Shown piece by piece: positions 1 through 9,793 of a DNA stretch of 64,000 nt. Both the position numbers and the translations under genes were made by a program. Below the pieces are notes generated by a model. The model had not been told where the DNA came from and made no database searches. It saw only the letters and a list, made by a program, of their open reading frames with translations. Every line of letters starts with the position of its first letter. Positions within the stretch are counted from its first letter, which is position 1. Origin of the DNA: Saccharum officinarum (taxonomy: Eukaryota > Streptophyta > Magnoliopsida > Poales > Poaceae); assembly GCA_020631735.1 (NCBI GenBank), contig CM036231.1, forward strand, positions 5,979,831 to 6,043,830. Direction: 5' to 3'.

Positions 1-460
1 GCTCCTTCACAAAATCAATCATATTAGCCGATGTCACCTTTTTTAAAGGAATTGCTTCAACCCACTTTGTGAAATAATCGGTAGCAACCAGAATAAACTT
101 ATGCCCTTTACTCGATGGTGGATAAATCTGACCGATGAGATCAATAGCCCAACCCCGGAATGGCCAAGGCTTAATTATAGGGTTCATAGCCGATGCGGGT
201 GCCCTTTGAATATTACCAAATTTCTGACATTCTTGACATCCTTTAAAATATTTAAAACAATCTTCAAGAATAGTCGACCAATAATATCCATTTCTTCTGA
301 TCATCCATTTCATCTTGAAGGCTGACTGATGAGCCCCACATACTCCTTCATGAATTTCACCCATCAGGCCTTTTGATTCCTCTATGATAACACACCTGAG
401 TAAAACTCCATCTATGGTATGGTAATACAATTCATCATCGAGGAGTACATACTTGGTAGC
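1..460 (-). pseudogene. Integrase, N-terminal zinc finger and start of catalytic core (partial)
   Basis: The minus strand from about 460 to 1 translates without a stop in the same frame as the RNase H segment upstream, from which it is separated by a single in-frame TAA at about 461-463. Visible are the paired histidines in GEIHEGVCGAH and the cysteine pair in FKGCQECQKF, which make the HHCC zinc-binding domain. Then comes the first catalytic aspartate region (GWAIDLIG) and the conserved VATDYFTKWVEA stretch. Integrase inserts the cDNA copy into the host chromosome. The second Asp and the Glu of the catalytic triad are beyond the window edge. Confidence 0.85.
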
Positions 461-1264
461 TTAGAACCCTATACGTCTTTCAACCTTTTTAGATGGATTC
501 TTTAAATAATCAATAATTTCCTTCCTCCAGTCATCGGTATCAGCTGCTGATATTAATACTTCTTGAACAGGTTGATATCCTGAAGCATGCTGAGCCAATC
601 GGTTAGCCTCTTCATTATGCATCCGAGAAATATGTTCCAGATGAAAACTCCTGAACCCTTTTAATAATCTTAAACACTTTTCATGATATGAAATTAGAAT
701 TTCACTTCGGCATTCATAAATCCCAGTCAACTGATTTATAACTAACATAGAATCACCAAAGATCTCAACAGCATCAGCGTGTACTTCCTTGAACAATTCT
801 AACCCTTTTATCAGGGCTTGGTACTCAGCTTGATTGTTTGTCGATGTAGCAACAATCGGCAATGAGAACTCATACTTCTTCCCCTGAGGGGAAATTAATA
901 CGATACCAATGCCTGCCCCTTCACCACAAGTAGACCCATCAAAGAAAAGTGTCCACGGAGCAATTTCCAGAGAATCCACCGTGTTGCAATGTTGAGTAAC
1001 GAAATCGGTCATAACCTGTCCTTTAACTGCCTTAGCCGATTCATAACATAGGTCAAATTCTGATAATGCTAAAATCCATTTACCAATCCTACCATTCAGT
1101 ATCGGCATTGACAGCATATACTTGACCACGTCATCTTTGCATATGACAGTACATTCAGTCGATAGTAAATAATGTCTCAGCTTAATACAAGAAAAGTATA
1201 AACATAGACATAATTTCTCAATGGCCGAATACCTGGTTTCAACATCTATTAACCGTCTGCTCAA
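461..1264 (-). pseudogene. RNase H tail plus second (archaeal-type) RNase H domain
   Basis: This 267-codon open segment begins inside the ordinary Ty3 RNase H (residues 1-90, LSRRL-DVETRYSAIEKLCL, typical of the RT-linked domain). It continues into a second RNase H fold with FFDGS (D109), NNQAEYQAL (E147) and FGDSMLVINQL (D171), the D-E-D acidic set of an active ribonuclease H. Tat-lineage elements are known to carry this extra archaeal-like domain between the first RNase H and integrase. It would degrade the RNA strand of RNA-DNA hybrids. The catalytic residues are intact here, but flanking stops isolate the segment. Confidence 0.85.
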
Positions 1265-1297
1265 ATAATAGATAATACGCTCCTTTCCTTCAAATTC

Positions 1298-1645
1298 TTA
1301 AATAAGAGCTGAACCGATAACAGTATCTTCAGTTGATAAATACAATCTGAAAGGTTTTCCATATTGAGGTGGAACTAACACTGGAGGATTTGTTAAATAA
1401 CTCTTAATTTCATCTAAGGCTAACTGCTGTTCATCCCCCCATTTAAATTCCTGATCGGCTTTCAATTTCAATAATGGACTGAAAGCCTTGATCTTACCCG
1501 ACAAATTAGATATGAATCTTCTGATGAAATTAATCTTACCGATCAAGGATTGTAATTCAGTTTTATCGGCAGGAGCAACAATCTTGTTGATTGCCTCAAT
1601 AGATTTTCTACTAATTTCAATACCCCGCCGATACACCAAATGCAC
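1298..1645 (-). pseudogene. RT thumb/connection and start of RNase H
   Basis: 115 codons homologous to the part of Ty3 reverse transcriptase after the palm. The stretch LQSLIGKINFIRRFISNLS and the following FSPLLKLK and FKWGDEQQLALDEIKSYL are hallmark sequences of this region, and PVLVPPQYGKPFRLYLS opens the RNase H domain. It overlaps the preceding RT segment in another frame, so a frameshift lies near 1620-1645. A TAA just after its end separates it from the next segment. Confidence 0.8.
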
Positions 1646-2264
1646 ATTTATTAGGATTCATCTTTAATTCATGCTTTCTTGTGCACTCTAATATCTTCTG
1701 TAGATCGGTTAGATGCTTTGTGATGTCTCCAGACTTAATCACTATGTCATCAATGTAGATTTCCACCAACGTGCCGATATATTCATGGAAAATAAAGTTC
1801 ATAGCTCTTTGATAAGTAGCACCGGCATTTTTCAAACCAAATGTCATAACTATCCACTCAAATAATCCCACATGTCCTGGACATCTAAAAGCAGTCTTAG
1901 AAATATCTTCTTCAGCCATGAATATTTAATTATAACCTGCATTACCATCCATGAAACTGATAATCTGATGTCCTGCTGCAGCATCAATCAACAAATCAGC
2001 AATCGGCATTGGGTAACCATCCATCGGTGTGGCCTTATTGAGATTCCTGAAATCAATACAAATACGAAGTTTCCCATTTTTCTTGTATACAGGAACCACA
2101 TTAGAAATCCACTCTGCATATCAACACTGCCAAATAAACTTTGCCTCAATTAATTTAGTTATTTCGGCCTTAATATCAGGAAGTATATTAGGATTGCAGC
2201 GGCGTGCCGGCTGCTGATGTGGCCGAAATCCAGATTTAATAGGCAACCGATGTTCAACTATAGA
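1617..2264 (-). pseudogene. Reverse transcriptase fingers and palm
   Basis: The minus-strand frame from 2264 down to 1617 encodes the RT core. Visible are VVPVYKKNGKLRICIDFRNL and MDGYPMPIADLLID upstream of 1919, then FRCPGHVGLFEW, MTFGLKNAGATYQR and the catalytic YIDD (residues 55-58 of the last open segment, around 1748-1757). Three in-frame stops break the upstream part: one at the junction near 2264, one near 2119 and one near 1928. All look like single-base changes, which fits slow decay and not truncation. Confidence 0.85.
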
Positions 2265-2706
2265 TCAGTCTAACCCAGGCATTTCAGTATAATCCCAAGC
2301 AAAATAATCTTTATATTCCTTTAACAAATCAACTAGTTGCTGTTTACACTTGGAATTTAACTTAGCGCTAATAAAAGTGGGCCTTGGCCCATCGCCTTCA
2401 TCAATATCTACTTCTATTAAATCATATGCCGATGTAAATCTTTGACCTAATTTTCCATCATCGGCAAATCTATCCATTAAAACTCTTCTTCAGAACCGAC
2501 TGCTTGGATCGGTAGAATTTCGTAATCGGCAACCTTGAGGAACTCTTTTTCTCAAGCTTCTCCTGATATGCACCTAGTTCGCTCATAAGTGTCTGATTCT
2601 GCTGATGCGATGATATAAGAAGAATCACCAGGAACAACTTCAATTTTGTCTCCAACCCATTATATAAGACACTGATGCATTGTAGAAGGAACACAACAAT
2701 TAGCAT
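2265..2706 (-). pseudogene. Protease-RT linker region of gag-pol
   Basis: Two overlapping open segments (2265-2477 and 2470-2706) in different frames. The first contains DYTEMPGLD, a stretch usually found just before the RT domain in this lineage. The second matches nothing I recognise in its listed frame, so the pol frame probably shifts inside it. Its coding role is inferred from position between protease and RT. Confidence 0.55.
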
Positions 2707-2710
2707 GAAT

Positions 2711-3538
2711 TCAATCCCTTCCTAAAAGCAGATTATATGCACCATTGCCATTAATAACAAAGAAAGTTGTCGGTAAGGTTTTACTGCCGATGGTCAATTC
2801 AACACACACTGCCCCTTTAGCTGGTGATACATTGCCTTCAAAGTCCTTTAGCATCATATCAGTCTTAGTTAAGTCTTGATCTCCCTTACCAAGCTTCCGA
2901 TACATCACATAAGGCATAATATTAATTGCAGCCCCTCCATCAATAAGTATCTTAGATACAGGCTGCCCATCAACTCTGCCTTTTACAAACAAAGCCTTGA
3001 GGTGTTGTCTCTCATCATCGGCAGGCTTCTCAAAAATAGCCATCATTGGATCTAGTGTTAATTGAGCTATTTGGTCAGAGAAAAAAACTTCTTCTTCGCT
3101 ATCAGATAGAGCCAAAAATTCCATCGGCAACATAAACACCATATTGACATATGCCGATGGGCCTTTATTTTTGTGCCTTATCTGCCACTGCTGATTACCA
3201 GATTTCTCATTGGAGGGACTTCCTTCTTGGTAAAAGTCTTTTTGATGCTCTCGCTGCATTTTCCTCTTCTGTGTCTTTGTCAAACCCTCTAGACACCATT
3301 GAGGAAGTTTAGTTTTCCACACTGGCTGATAGGTCCTGGTTGTCTCCACACGACATATATTAGGATCCCTGTAAAATATTTCTTCATCAGGAACTCTTGC
3401 ATTTGCCATTTCTTCAAGTTCCTCTTGGTTTCTCAGAAAATATGCAACGTGTTTACCAAGCCTTTCATGTACACTGAGCCTGCCCCCCAGCCGATCATAT
3501 ACTGATGCTCTCCTTCTGATCGGCTCATTAATGAACAA
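2711..3538 (-). pseudogene. Gag-pol segment with aspartic protease
   Basis: 275 codons. The C-terminal third is the retroelement aspartic protease: VSKILIDGGAAINIMPY holds the active-site motif as DGGA (residues 200-203), the usual variant in plant Tat-type elements, and the end (FFVINGNGAYNLLLGRD) carries the second conserved ILGRD-like motif. This protease would cut the polyprotein into working parts. The N-terminal part is charged and acts as spacer after gag. The frame is the same as the two gag segments upstream, with stops between them. Confidence 0.85.
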
Positions 3539-3715
3539 ACCTTGATTACCAGATTGAAATCTTCTTATAGGACGATTAACTCCATAATAACCATTGCACT
3601 CTGGGCAATCTTCAACAGTAGGTAACTTAATACCTTCCTCCCAACAATGAATAAAAAACAGACAATTCCAATAATCCTTATGTCGATTCCACTCTTCTTG
3701 ACGTCTTTCCTCTTG
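3539..3715 (-). pseudogene. Zinc-knuckle-like linker between gag and protease
   Basis: Minus-strand translation in the gag frame shows paired cysteines: C-x5-HC near 3640-3660, and CPEC near 3595-3605, close to YYGVNRPIRRF. This resembles the cysteine-rich segment that follows gag in Tat elements and would bind RNA. It is not open from a start codon and has at least one stop (near 3714-3716), so it is visible only as a translation of the frame. Confidence 0.45.
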
Positions 3716-5008
3716 CTATTGTCGATATCGGTCTCTTCGCTGACGCCAGCCTTCCTGTTGTCTTTGTTGAGTAATCATGATGCCAGATCGAGGAGGCTTT
3801 CCAGAACTGCCACCTTCTGTCAATAGCCCCTTGCCTTTTGCATCATCGGTAGTTATTCGATGTTGGGGATCTACTGATGCATTCTTTTTAGCAGCTTCCG
3901 ATGTCAACACCTTAATTTTACCTTCAGTATCCAACATATTTGGTGGAAAAGGATGTTGATCAATTTTCATCGGCTTCTGAATCTTGGAATTGCCAAATTT
4001 TATTCTCCCAGACTCAATAGCTAACTGTAATTGTTGTCTAAATACTTTGCACTCATTTGTACTGTGTGAAGTTGCATTATGCCATTTGCAATACAGCATA
4101 TGCTTCAACTCTTCTGCCGATGGGATCACATGATTAGGTGACAACTTAATCTGGCCCTCCTGAAGCAAAAGATGAAATATCTTATCGGCTTTGGTGACGT
4201 CGAAAGTAAACTTCTCTGGCTCTTTGTGACCAAAGGGACAAGATATCAACTTTTTATTCTTAACCCACTTAGCCAAACCGATAACTGGTTCTTCATCTGA
4301 ATCAGAATCTTCTACTTCTTCGACAAATGAAACTTTCTTATTCCAATTCCTTTTAGGTTCAAAAACCCTAGTGTCTTGATCAGAAATTCTTTGCACTAGA
4401 TGACTTAGGCTTTCGAACTCCTGAGAAGCATATCTGTCCTTAAGGTGTGGCAACAATCCCTGAAAGGCCAAATCGGCAAGCTGCCGATCATCCAACACCA
4501 GGCTATAACATTTGTTCTTTACATCTCGTAGCCTTTGCATAAAACCTTCTACCGATTCATCATTGCGCTGTTTCATCTTTACCAAATCGGTAAGCTTCTT
4601 TTCATGAACTCCAGCAAAGAAATACTTATGAAATTGCTTTTCCAGATCAGCCCAAGTAATAATAAAATTTGGCGGTAGTGAGATAAACCATGTAAATGCT
4701 GATCCAGATAGAGATGGTGAAAACAAATGAACTCTCAATTCATCTCTACAAGCTGCCTCTCCACATTGAATAATAAAACGATTAACATGCTCCATGGTTG
4801 ATGTATCGTACTGCCCAGAAAACTTAGTGAAATCTGGTACCTTGTAATGATTTGGGAGAGGAATTAAATCATATGCCGGAGGATACGGAGTCCGATAAGA
4901 ATAGGTATTAACTTTGGGCTTGATCCCAAACTGATCCTTCATAATTTCTGCTATTTTATCGGCCCAAAAAGCATCAACATCTTGTTGACGACATGGTTGA
5001 ATCTCCAC
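3716..5008 (-). pseudogene. Gag, retrotransposon gag domain and zinc knuckle
   Basis: 430 codons. The central stretch (FSPSLSGSAFTWFISLPPN, ADLEKQFHKYF, VKMKQRNDESVEGFMQRLRDV) is the retrotrans_gag capsid domain typical of Ty3 elements. Further on, CKWHNATSHSTNEC is a zinc-knuckle-like C-x2-H-x4-H-x4-C. Gag packages element RNA into virus-like particles in the cytoplasm. The segment is in frame with the N-terminal gag part, separated from it by a stop near 5009-5030. It is the longest open piece of the element. Confidence 0.88.
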
Positions 5009-5029
5009 TGGAGGTACTTGCTGATACCC

Positions 5030-6145
5030 TTATGCATACCTTTGTGGCCCACGATCTCCAGCAATTGGCATATTTGTCACTATCTGTGGTCCATTAACCT
5101 GCTGAAAAGGGTTCATCGGTTGAGCTGCCGATGCTTGATTCTGAAAACCAGCATGCATGTGACCATGATGAACACCTGTGGCTTGCTGATTTGGCTGAAC
5201 TGAATGTTTAGTGGGAAACTGCCCTGGCCAATTATTAGCATTCATCGGTACAAAATTTGCCGATGGTTGGTAACTTGTTGGCATTGCCGGATAATTACAA
5301 CTAACTTGAGGTAAAACCTGGACTCTAGGTTGACTTATGATTGGAGCCTTCTGTTGCATCGGTAACAAATTTGCCGATGGACTTGAACTAGATGTTTGAC
5401 CCAAAGACACCTGGAAACCTCCTAGAGTTGGTTGTACAGTAGTTGCTGTAGTATATTGGGGTACTTGAGCTATCGGTGAACCGGCCGATAGCATAGGAGC
5501 TTTTCCCGTTGCATCAAACACTTGAGGTGATCCATGGTTAAAAACAGATGGCTCTGGAGGCATACCATATCCCCACCAATTAGCAGGAGTCTGATTATTC
5601 TGTGGTACAGGACCTGATAAAGCCGATGCTGATAGATCTGTATTAAGCTGAACTCGTTCTGATAATGCTGAATCCGGACGCATCGGTGTAGACTGTACGT
5701 TAGATAAACCTGCTGATACTGGAAGAGAAGAAATCTGTATACCCGCAACGGCCGGGGGAGCCGATGGAGCAATAGCAGATGCTGATTCTGGTTGATGATA
5801 AGCAGGCCCAACGTAACGAGGTGACGCTTGCCCTTCTTTGAAAGTTCGAATCACAGCATTATGAACAGTATTGGACAGCACATTGGAATGATTAATTAAA
5901 GCATGATTCACTGCAGAATTAACCATCTCTTGAAGTTTACCCGGATTAGAATCAAAGGTAACTTGCCGAGGCAACGACAAGTCTTGCTTCTGGATGACTT
6001 GTCCACTTTTGTTCAAACTGAATGACTTCAAGCAGAGCTGTCTGTATTCTTCTATAGCCCTTTCCATAGCCTGCTTCTGATCGTCCTTAAGATCTTCTTC
6101 TGTTACCGCGATGATGTTCCCCGCATCGATCTCAGGATTAAGCAT
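5030..6145 (-). pseudogene. Gag N-terminal, Gln/Pro/Ser-rich region
   Basis: Start chosen at the ATG at 6145-6143 (MLNPEIDAGN). The longer open frame to 6214 would begin inside the LTR and read through the primer binding site, so it is unlikely. The first 50 residues are acidic with a helix (EEDLKDDQKQAMERAIEEY). The rest is a low-complexity Pro/Gln/Ser/Ala stretch with many repeats of short words, which is common before the capsid domain in Tat elements. A stop separates it from the next gag segment. Confidence 0.75.
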
Positions 6146-6160
6146 CTTGACTAGATCTGT

Positions 6161-6177
6161 CCCACCAGGCTTGCCAA
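6161..6177 (-). promoter_or_regulatory. Primer binding site of the Ty3 element
   Basis: Just downstream of the LTR on the minus strand lies TTGGCAAGCCTGGTGGGAC, the position and TGG start expected for a tRNA primer site. The matching tRNA cannot be named from sequence alone. Confidence 0.6.
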
Positions 6178-6183
6178 AAGATG

Positions 6184-6999
6184 TGTTGATGCAAAAGTAG
6201 ATCTGCAAACACAAAGGGTTAATACCCGAAATCGATATCCAAAGCGTGCCGGTCGATTTGACCTGTTAATCGACAAGGATGAAGATACGAGCACTTTGGT
6301 CCTGACAACAGCGATACGCCCGGAAGTCACGGCCAAGAGGTATTCACGCGGAACTCGAGGATCGCCGAAGATTGCACTGGAGCAATGCAACTCGCCGAAT
6401 CGATGAGAACTCGTAAAAAAGAAAAATATGCAAATTGACGAAGTCGTCGAAAGTAGATGTAAATAAGAATAAAAGTTGTTTTTGATGTATTGATTGATCT
6501 CTTCTTTTTACATTGTCCTTCACCCTATATTTATATCCTGATCTACAGAAACGTAACCAAATACGACTAGGACACTAAATCCAAATCTATGGAAACACAT
6601 GACTTTGATACAACTCAGACTCTAATAAACGTATATAAGGAAATTAACTCCTATCTTATTCCATAGTCCGCCTCAGTCACGATGGTATTCTCATCGACCT
6701 CCTTTTTATCGGCACAATCCCTGTTCCATCGGCATAATCCCTGTTCCATTGGCAGCAGCCTTCAAGTTCCTTCCATCGGTACATTCCCTGTTTCATCGGC
6801 AGCAGTCTTCAAACCATCTTTCATCGGCATCGGCAATAATACCCTTAACCTTATTGGCAACATTTCAATTTGAACCCATACGCCGCTACCACTCATAAAC
6901 AAACTCATTTTCATCAGCTATCAATATACACAATAATCTTTCTTCTGCTGATTAGTCCTTCCTGACCATCTTGACACGTGCTAAAAAACGATGTCAACA
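6184..6999 (-). repeat. 5' LTR of the Ty3/Tat element
   Basis: On the minus strand the LTR begins TGTTGACATCG (6999) and ends GCATCAACA (6184), giving the short inverted ends TGTTGA/TCAACA. It is 816 bp. It holds a TATA box (6526-6536) and, near its upstream end, a run of imperfect direct repeats built on ATCGGC and AATCCCTGTTCCATCGGCA (about 6700-6840). The partner LTR is outside the window, so the target duplication cannot be checked (flank at 7000-7004 is CCAGG). Confidence 0.85.
6526..6536 (-). promoter_or_regulatory. TATA box in the LTR
   Basis: Minus strand reads ATATAAATATA about 340 bp before the LTR 3' end, a plausible pol II promoter for the element RNA. Confidence 0.55.
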
Positions 7000-7445
7000 C
7001 CAGGGTCCAGGCGTACACCATCTGGGACGGGGGAGGTCCAGATCACATGCGCTTCTGGTACGTAAGCGATTTTTGGATGGCGTTTCTCTTCTCTAACAGT
7101 TCAATCTTGGATCTCTCTGTACACAAGCATAGTGTTAGGCCTAACCAATCCTTATAAGGTTCAGATTCAGAAACAATAGACGCCACAATCAAGAGCAGAT
7201 ACTAGTTCCCACCCCAAAAAAAGAAAAGTCCGTCTCCAACTGCCCCCTTCCATATTCCTCGTTCAGGCTTGGACTATCCGTCCTTTACGCTCATTGCAAA
7301 ATCATGCATTCCCGATCATCTCCCCAAATCCATTGATGTGTCTCCTTGCCTGAACTCCTCCGTCCTCCTCTGCTCTAGCATATCTCAGCTATGGAGTTTC
7401 TCAGGTCTTGGATTATCCATAGATTCTCATGTCGAGGCCGATGAA
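7000..7445. other. Unassigned sequence between Ty3 element and MITE
   Basis: No recognisable gene. Short open stretches exist but none match a family I know. Segments near 7020-7070 and 7260-7440 have coding-like composition and could be remnants of host exons; I cannot name them. Confidence 0.4.
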
Positions 7446-7626
7446 GGTCCCGTTTGGATGAGATTCTAAAATCCAAATTTAGGATAAAAATAATCTTTGG
7501 TGTTTCTTGGATTCTGTGCATGTGAGTTAAAATCCTGTAAACTCCTAGTATGTTTGGATGAGATTTTAGAATTCTGAGATTTTTTTTATCCAGATTCTTA
7601 AAATCCAGTGGTAACCAAACGGTACC
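7446..7626. mobile_element. Small inverted-repeat element (MITE-like)
   Basis: A 181-bp AT-rich segment with imperfect inverted ends: GGTCCCGTTTGGAT at the left and the complement of GGTACCGTTTGG at the right. The inner parts (AGATTCTAAAATCC and AGATTCTTAAAATCC types) also repeat. GAAG-like sequence flanks both sides, possibly a target duplication. Superfamily not assigned. Confidence 0.5.
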
Positions 7627-7756
7627 GAAGTCGTGTGAAGCAGCCATCGTCCTCGATAAAGTTAAATCCCTTCTCGATGGCGACACCAACGCTCTACCCA
7701 GGCCGATTGTCTCAACTTCCACTTCTACACTTGCGGCAACTGGCAACCATATCCAA

Positions 7757-7776
7757 TCCTATACTACTAAAAAGAC
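7757..7776 (+). repeat. Helitron 5' terminus
   Basis: TCCTATACTACTAAAAAGAC matches the TC...ACTACTA form of grass Helitron left ends, preceded by host A. Confidence 0.8.
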
Positions 7777-7790
7777 CCACACTAAATCGT

Positions 7791-8112
7791 CAAACCGGCT
7801 TTAACCTCGCCTCTGCCGTGGATGACCGCGCCCGACCTCACCTCGCCTCCCCCCACGATAGGTGGGCCCGGTGCCCCGATACGACCGTAATCGTGATTCC
7901 TCCGTATCCTCAAATTGCAAAAGAAACATCCCTCCGTCGACTGACTCCCTGCGACACCACGCCGCCTCTCCCTGCGCCGCCGCCGCCCGTCCTGAAGTCC
8001 ACCGCCACCGCCAACGAATCGGGAACCGTCATAGCATCTCTGTGCTCGCGGACGCGTCGTATCGAGCCGCTCGCCGCTGCCCAACCACTCGGCTGCGACC
8101 AGCGCCCAACAG
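7791..8112 (+). other. GC-rich exon-like leader inside the Helitron
   Basis: A GC-rich stretch open in two plus frames (7608-8123 and 7862-8302) and ending at a good splice donor CAACAG|GTACGG (8113). It sits where a 5' untranslated or first exon of the Helitron gene would be. The predicted peptides are low-complexity Pro/Arg and match no family I know. Confidence 0.35.
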
Positions 8113-8235
8113 GTACGGCATGATCCATCTCCTCCCCCTCCTTTCACGAGCTATGATTCTAGGGCCCGGATCCGCGTCGTCCTCCGGTCTGGAAGAGCCA
8201 GATCTCCTCCCACTAATGGAGTCGATTTTATTTTT

Positions 8236-8948
8236 GGGATTTTTTTCGAGTTCTTTCACGCGATCTGAATTTCCTATAGTTTCAGTTCGAATTGGCCGAT
8301 GATTCTTTCAGGTGTGATCCTCTGTGCAAAATTTGAAAGCCAATCATGGAGTTTGGTCGAGTTTCACTCGATTTTTGGGGGCCGGCCTTTTCATGCTTGA
8401 GCACGTAGGCTTTCTGTTCTTGGCAAGGTCATTCCTGTTCCTGCGCCTGGCTCCTATACATGAGTAGCAGAGACCCTCTGGGTGGTGGAATCATGGGGGG
8501 CCAGCAGCTCAGGATTCCTAGCACCATCCGCTCTCCAGACCAGAGCCAATAATCATATGCTAACTAATTTTAATTTGAATAGTGGGATTTTTTCGAGTTC
8601 TTTCACGCGATCTGGATTTCCTGTAGTTTCAGTTCGAATTGGCCGATGATTCTTTCGGGTAGCTTACCAACTCCATTGTGATCCTCTGTGTGCAAAATTT
8701 GGAAGCCAATCATGGAGTTTTGGTCGAGTTTCACTCGATTTTTGGGCCCGGCTTTTTCATGCTTGAGCACATAGGCTTTCTGTTCTTGGCAAGGTCATTC
8801 CTGTTCGTGCGCCTGGCTCCTATACATGAGTAGCAGAGACCCTCTGGGTGGTGGAATCGTGGGGGGCCAGCAGCTCAGGATTCCCAGCACCATCCGCTCT
8901 CCAGACCAGAGCCAATAATCATATGCTAACTAATCTTAATTTAAATAG
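8236..8948 (+). repeat. Tandem duplication of about 350 bp
   Basis: Copy 1 (8236-8582) and copy 2 (8584-8948) both start GGGATTTTTTCGAGTTC and end in CATATGCTAACTAAT...AATAG. They differ by scattered substitutions and small indels, for example extra bases GTAGCTTACCAACTCCATT in copy 2. Non-coding, probably an intron or leader of the Helitron gene. Confidence 0.85.
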
Positions 8949-9631
8949 TCATGTCTGGTAACTACTTTTGTTGTTTCTGACTGCCAGTAATCATATGCAC
9001 ACTTAATCTCTACAGCTTAATGCAAGCCTGTTCAGCTATGGAAACCCATTTTGTTAGTATAGCAGCTTGATCTATTTTTTCAGAAAAAATGCCCTGAATT
9101 TTGCACAGACCGTGGCTGCCCCACTCCTAGGGTTGACGGCGAGGAGCGGCCGCATCCTAGAGTGAAGGAAGAACCAGAGCAGGGAGGCGTAGCCCACGGC
9201 GGCGGAGGACCACGCGCAGAAGCCACGGTGTCCGAGGAGCCTTGGAGCGGTCGCGGATCAAATCAGCGTCGACCTGCAGCTGCTCCACTGCGCCGTCGCC
9301 GAGTGCCACCGCCCCCTCAAGCCTCCCGTAGTCAAGGTGAGATGTCATGACAACCAAATCTGGGCAGCAGATGTGATGTGTACATGGTTTGTTTCCGCGG
9401 CTAGAAGCTTCCATTGACGCTAGCAATTTTCTTAGCTCTGCAACATGAGTCTGCTCAAGGAAAATCTGCAGGTACATCAGGTCCAATATTTTTTTGATCT
9501 GCATTTGTACTTATACCTTCCATATTTGGTGTAAACGCCTCAAGTAATGTTTATAGTACTATATAAATTCATGCAAGTTTTAAACCAACCTGCTGCAGAT
9601 TTTGACCTTACTTGATTCTACCCCTGCTCAG
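8949..9631. other. Helitron interior without assigned gene
   Basis: Mixed sequence with a GC-rich patch at about 9100-9350. Short open frames occur on both strands there (9157-9504 minus, 9162-9350 plus). One of them might be a captured exon on the minus strand, but I cannot identify it. Confidence 0.3.
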
Positions 9632-9793
9632 GTTCTGAAAAAAGCCCTATTCAGGAGCTTGATGGTTTAAATTTTATGGAGGATAGTGCTGGTGCTCTCA
9701 CTAATTTTTTGTCCTCTGCACCAGCAGAGATAAAATGTGTTGAAAGCATAGTTTTTTCCTCTTTCAATCCTCCGCCGAGTTATCGGAGCTAAT
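9632..9793 (+). pseudogene. Possible captured exon, unknown protein
   Basis: After a splice acceptor (CTGCTCAG) the sequence is open for about 53 codons: SEKSPIQELDGLNFMEDSAG, then ALTNFLSSAPAEIKCVESIV and a proline-rich tail, ending in TAA. It has no ATG at its start, which fits an internal exon. Composition is like real coding sequence and unlike the AT-rich surroundings. It matches no Helitron domain I know, so capture from a host gene is an inference. Confidence 0.35.

Larger units (their letters stand above)
1..6999 (-). mobile_element. Ty3/gypsy retrotransposon, Tat lineage, 3' part cut by window edge
   Basis: One element on the minus strand. Read in its own direction it runs LTR (6999-6184), primer binding site, gag, protease, reverse transcriptase, RNase H, a second archaeal-type RNase H, then integrase leaving the window at base 1. 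The order protease-RT-RNase H-integrase marks Ty3/gypsy, and the extra RNase H before integrase is known from the Tat lineage of plants. The coding frame is broken by several stops and at least three frame changes, so this copy cannot make its proteins. The rest of integrase and the 3' LTR lie outside the window. Confidence 0.93.

Noticed and set aside
101..325. Plus-strand frame at the window start
   Set aside because: It is the antisense shadow of the integrase.
6146..6214. Upstream start of the gag frame
   Set aside because: The first 23 codons lie in the LTR and the primer site, so the ATG at 6145 is preferred.
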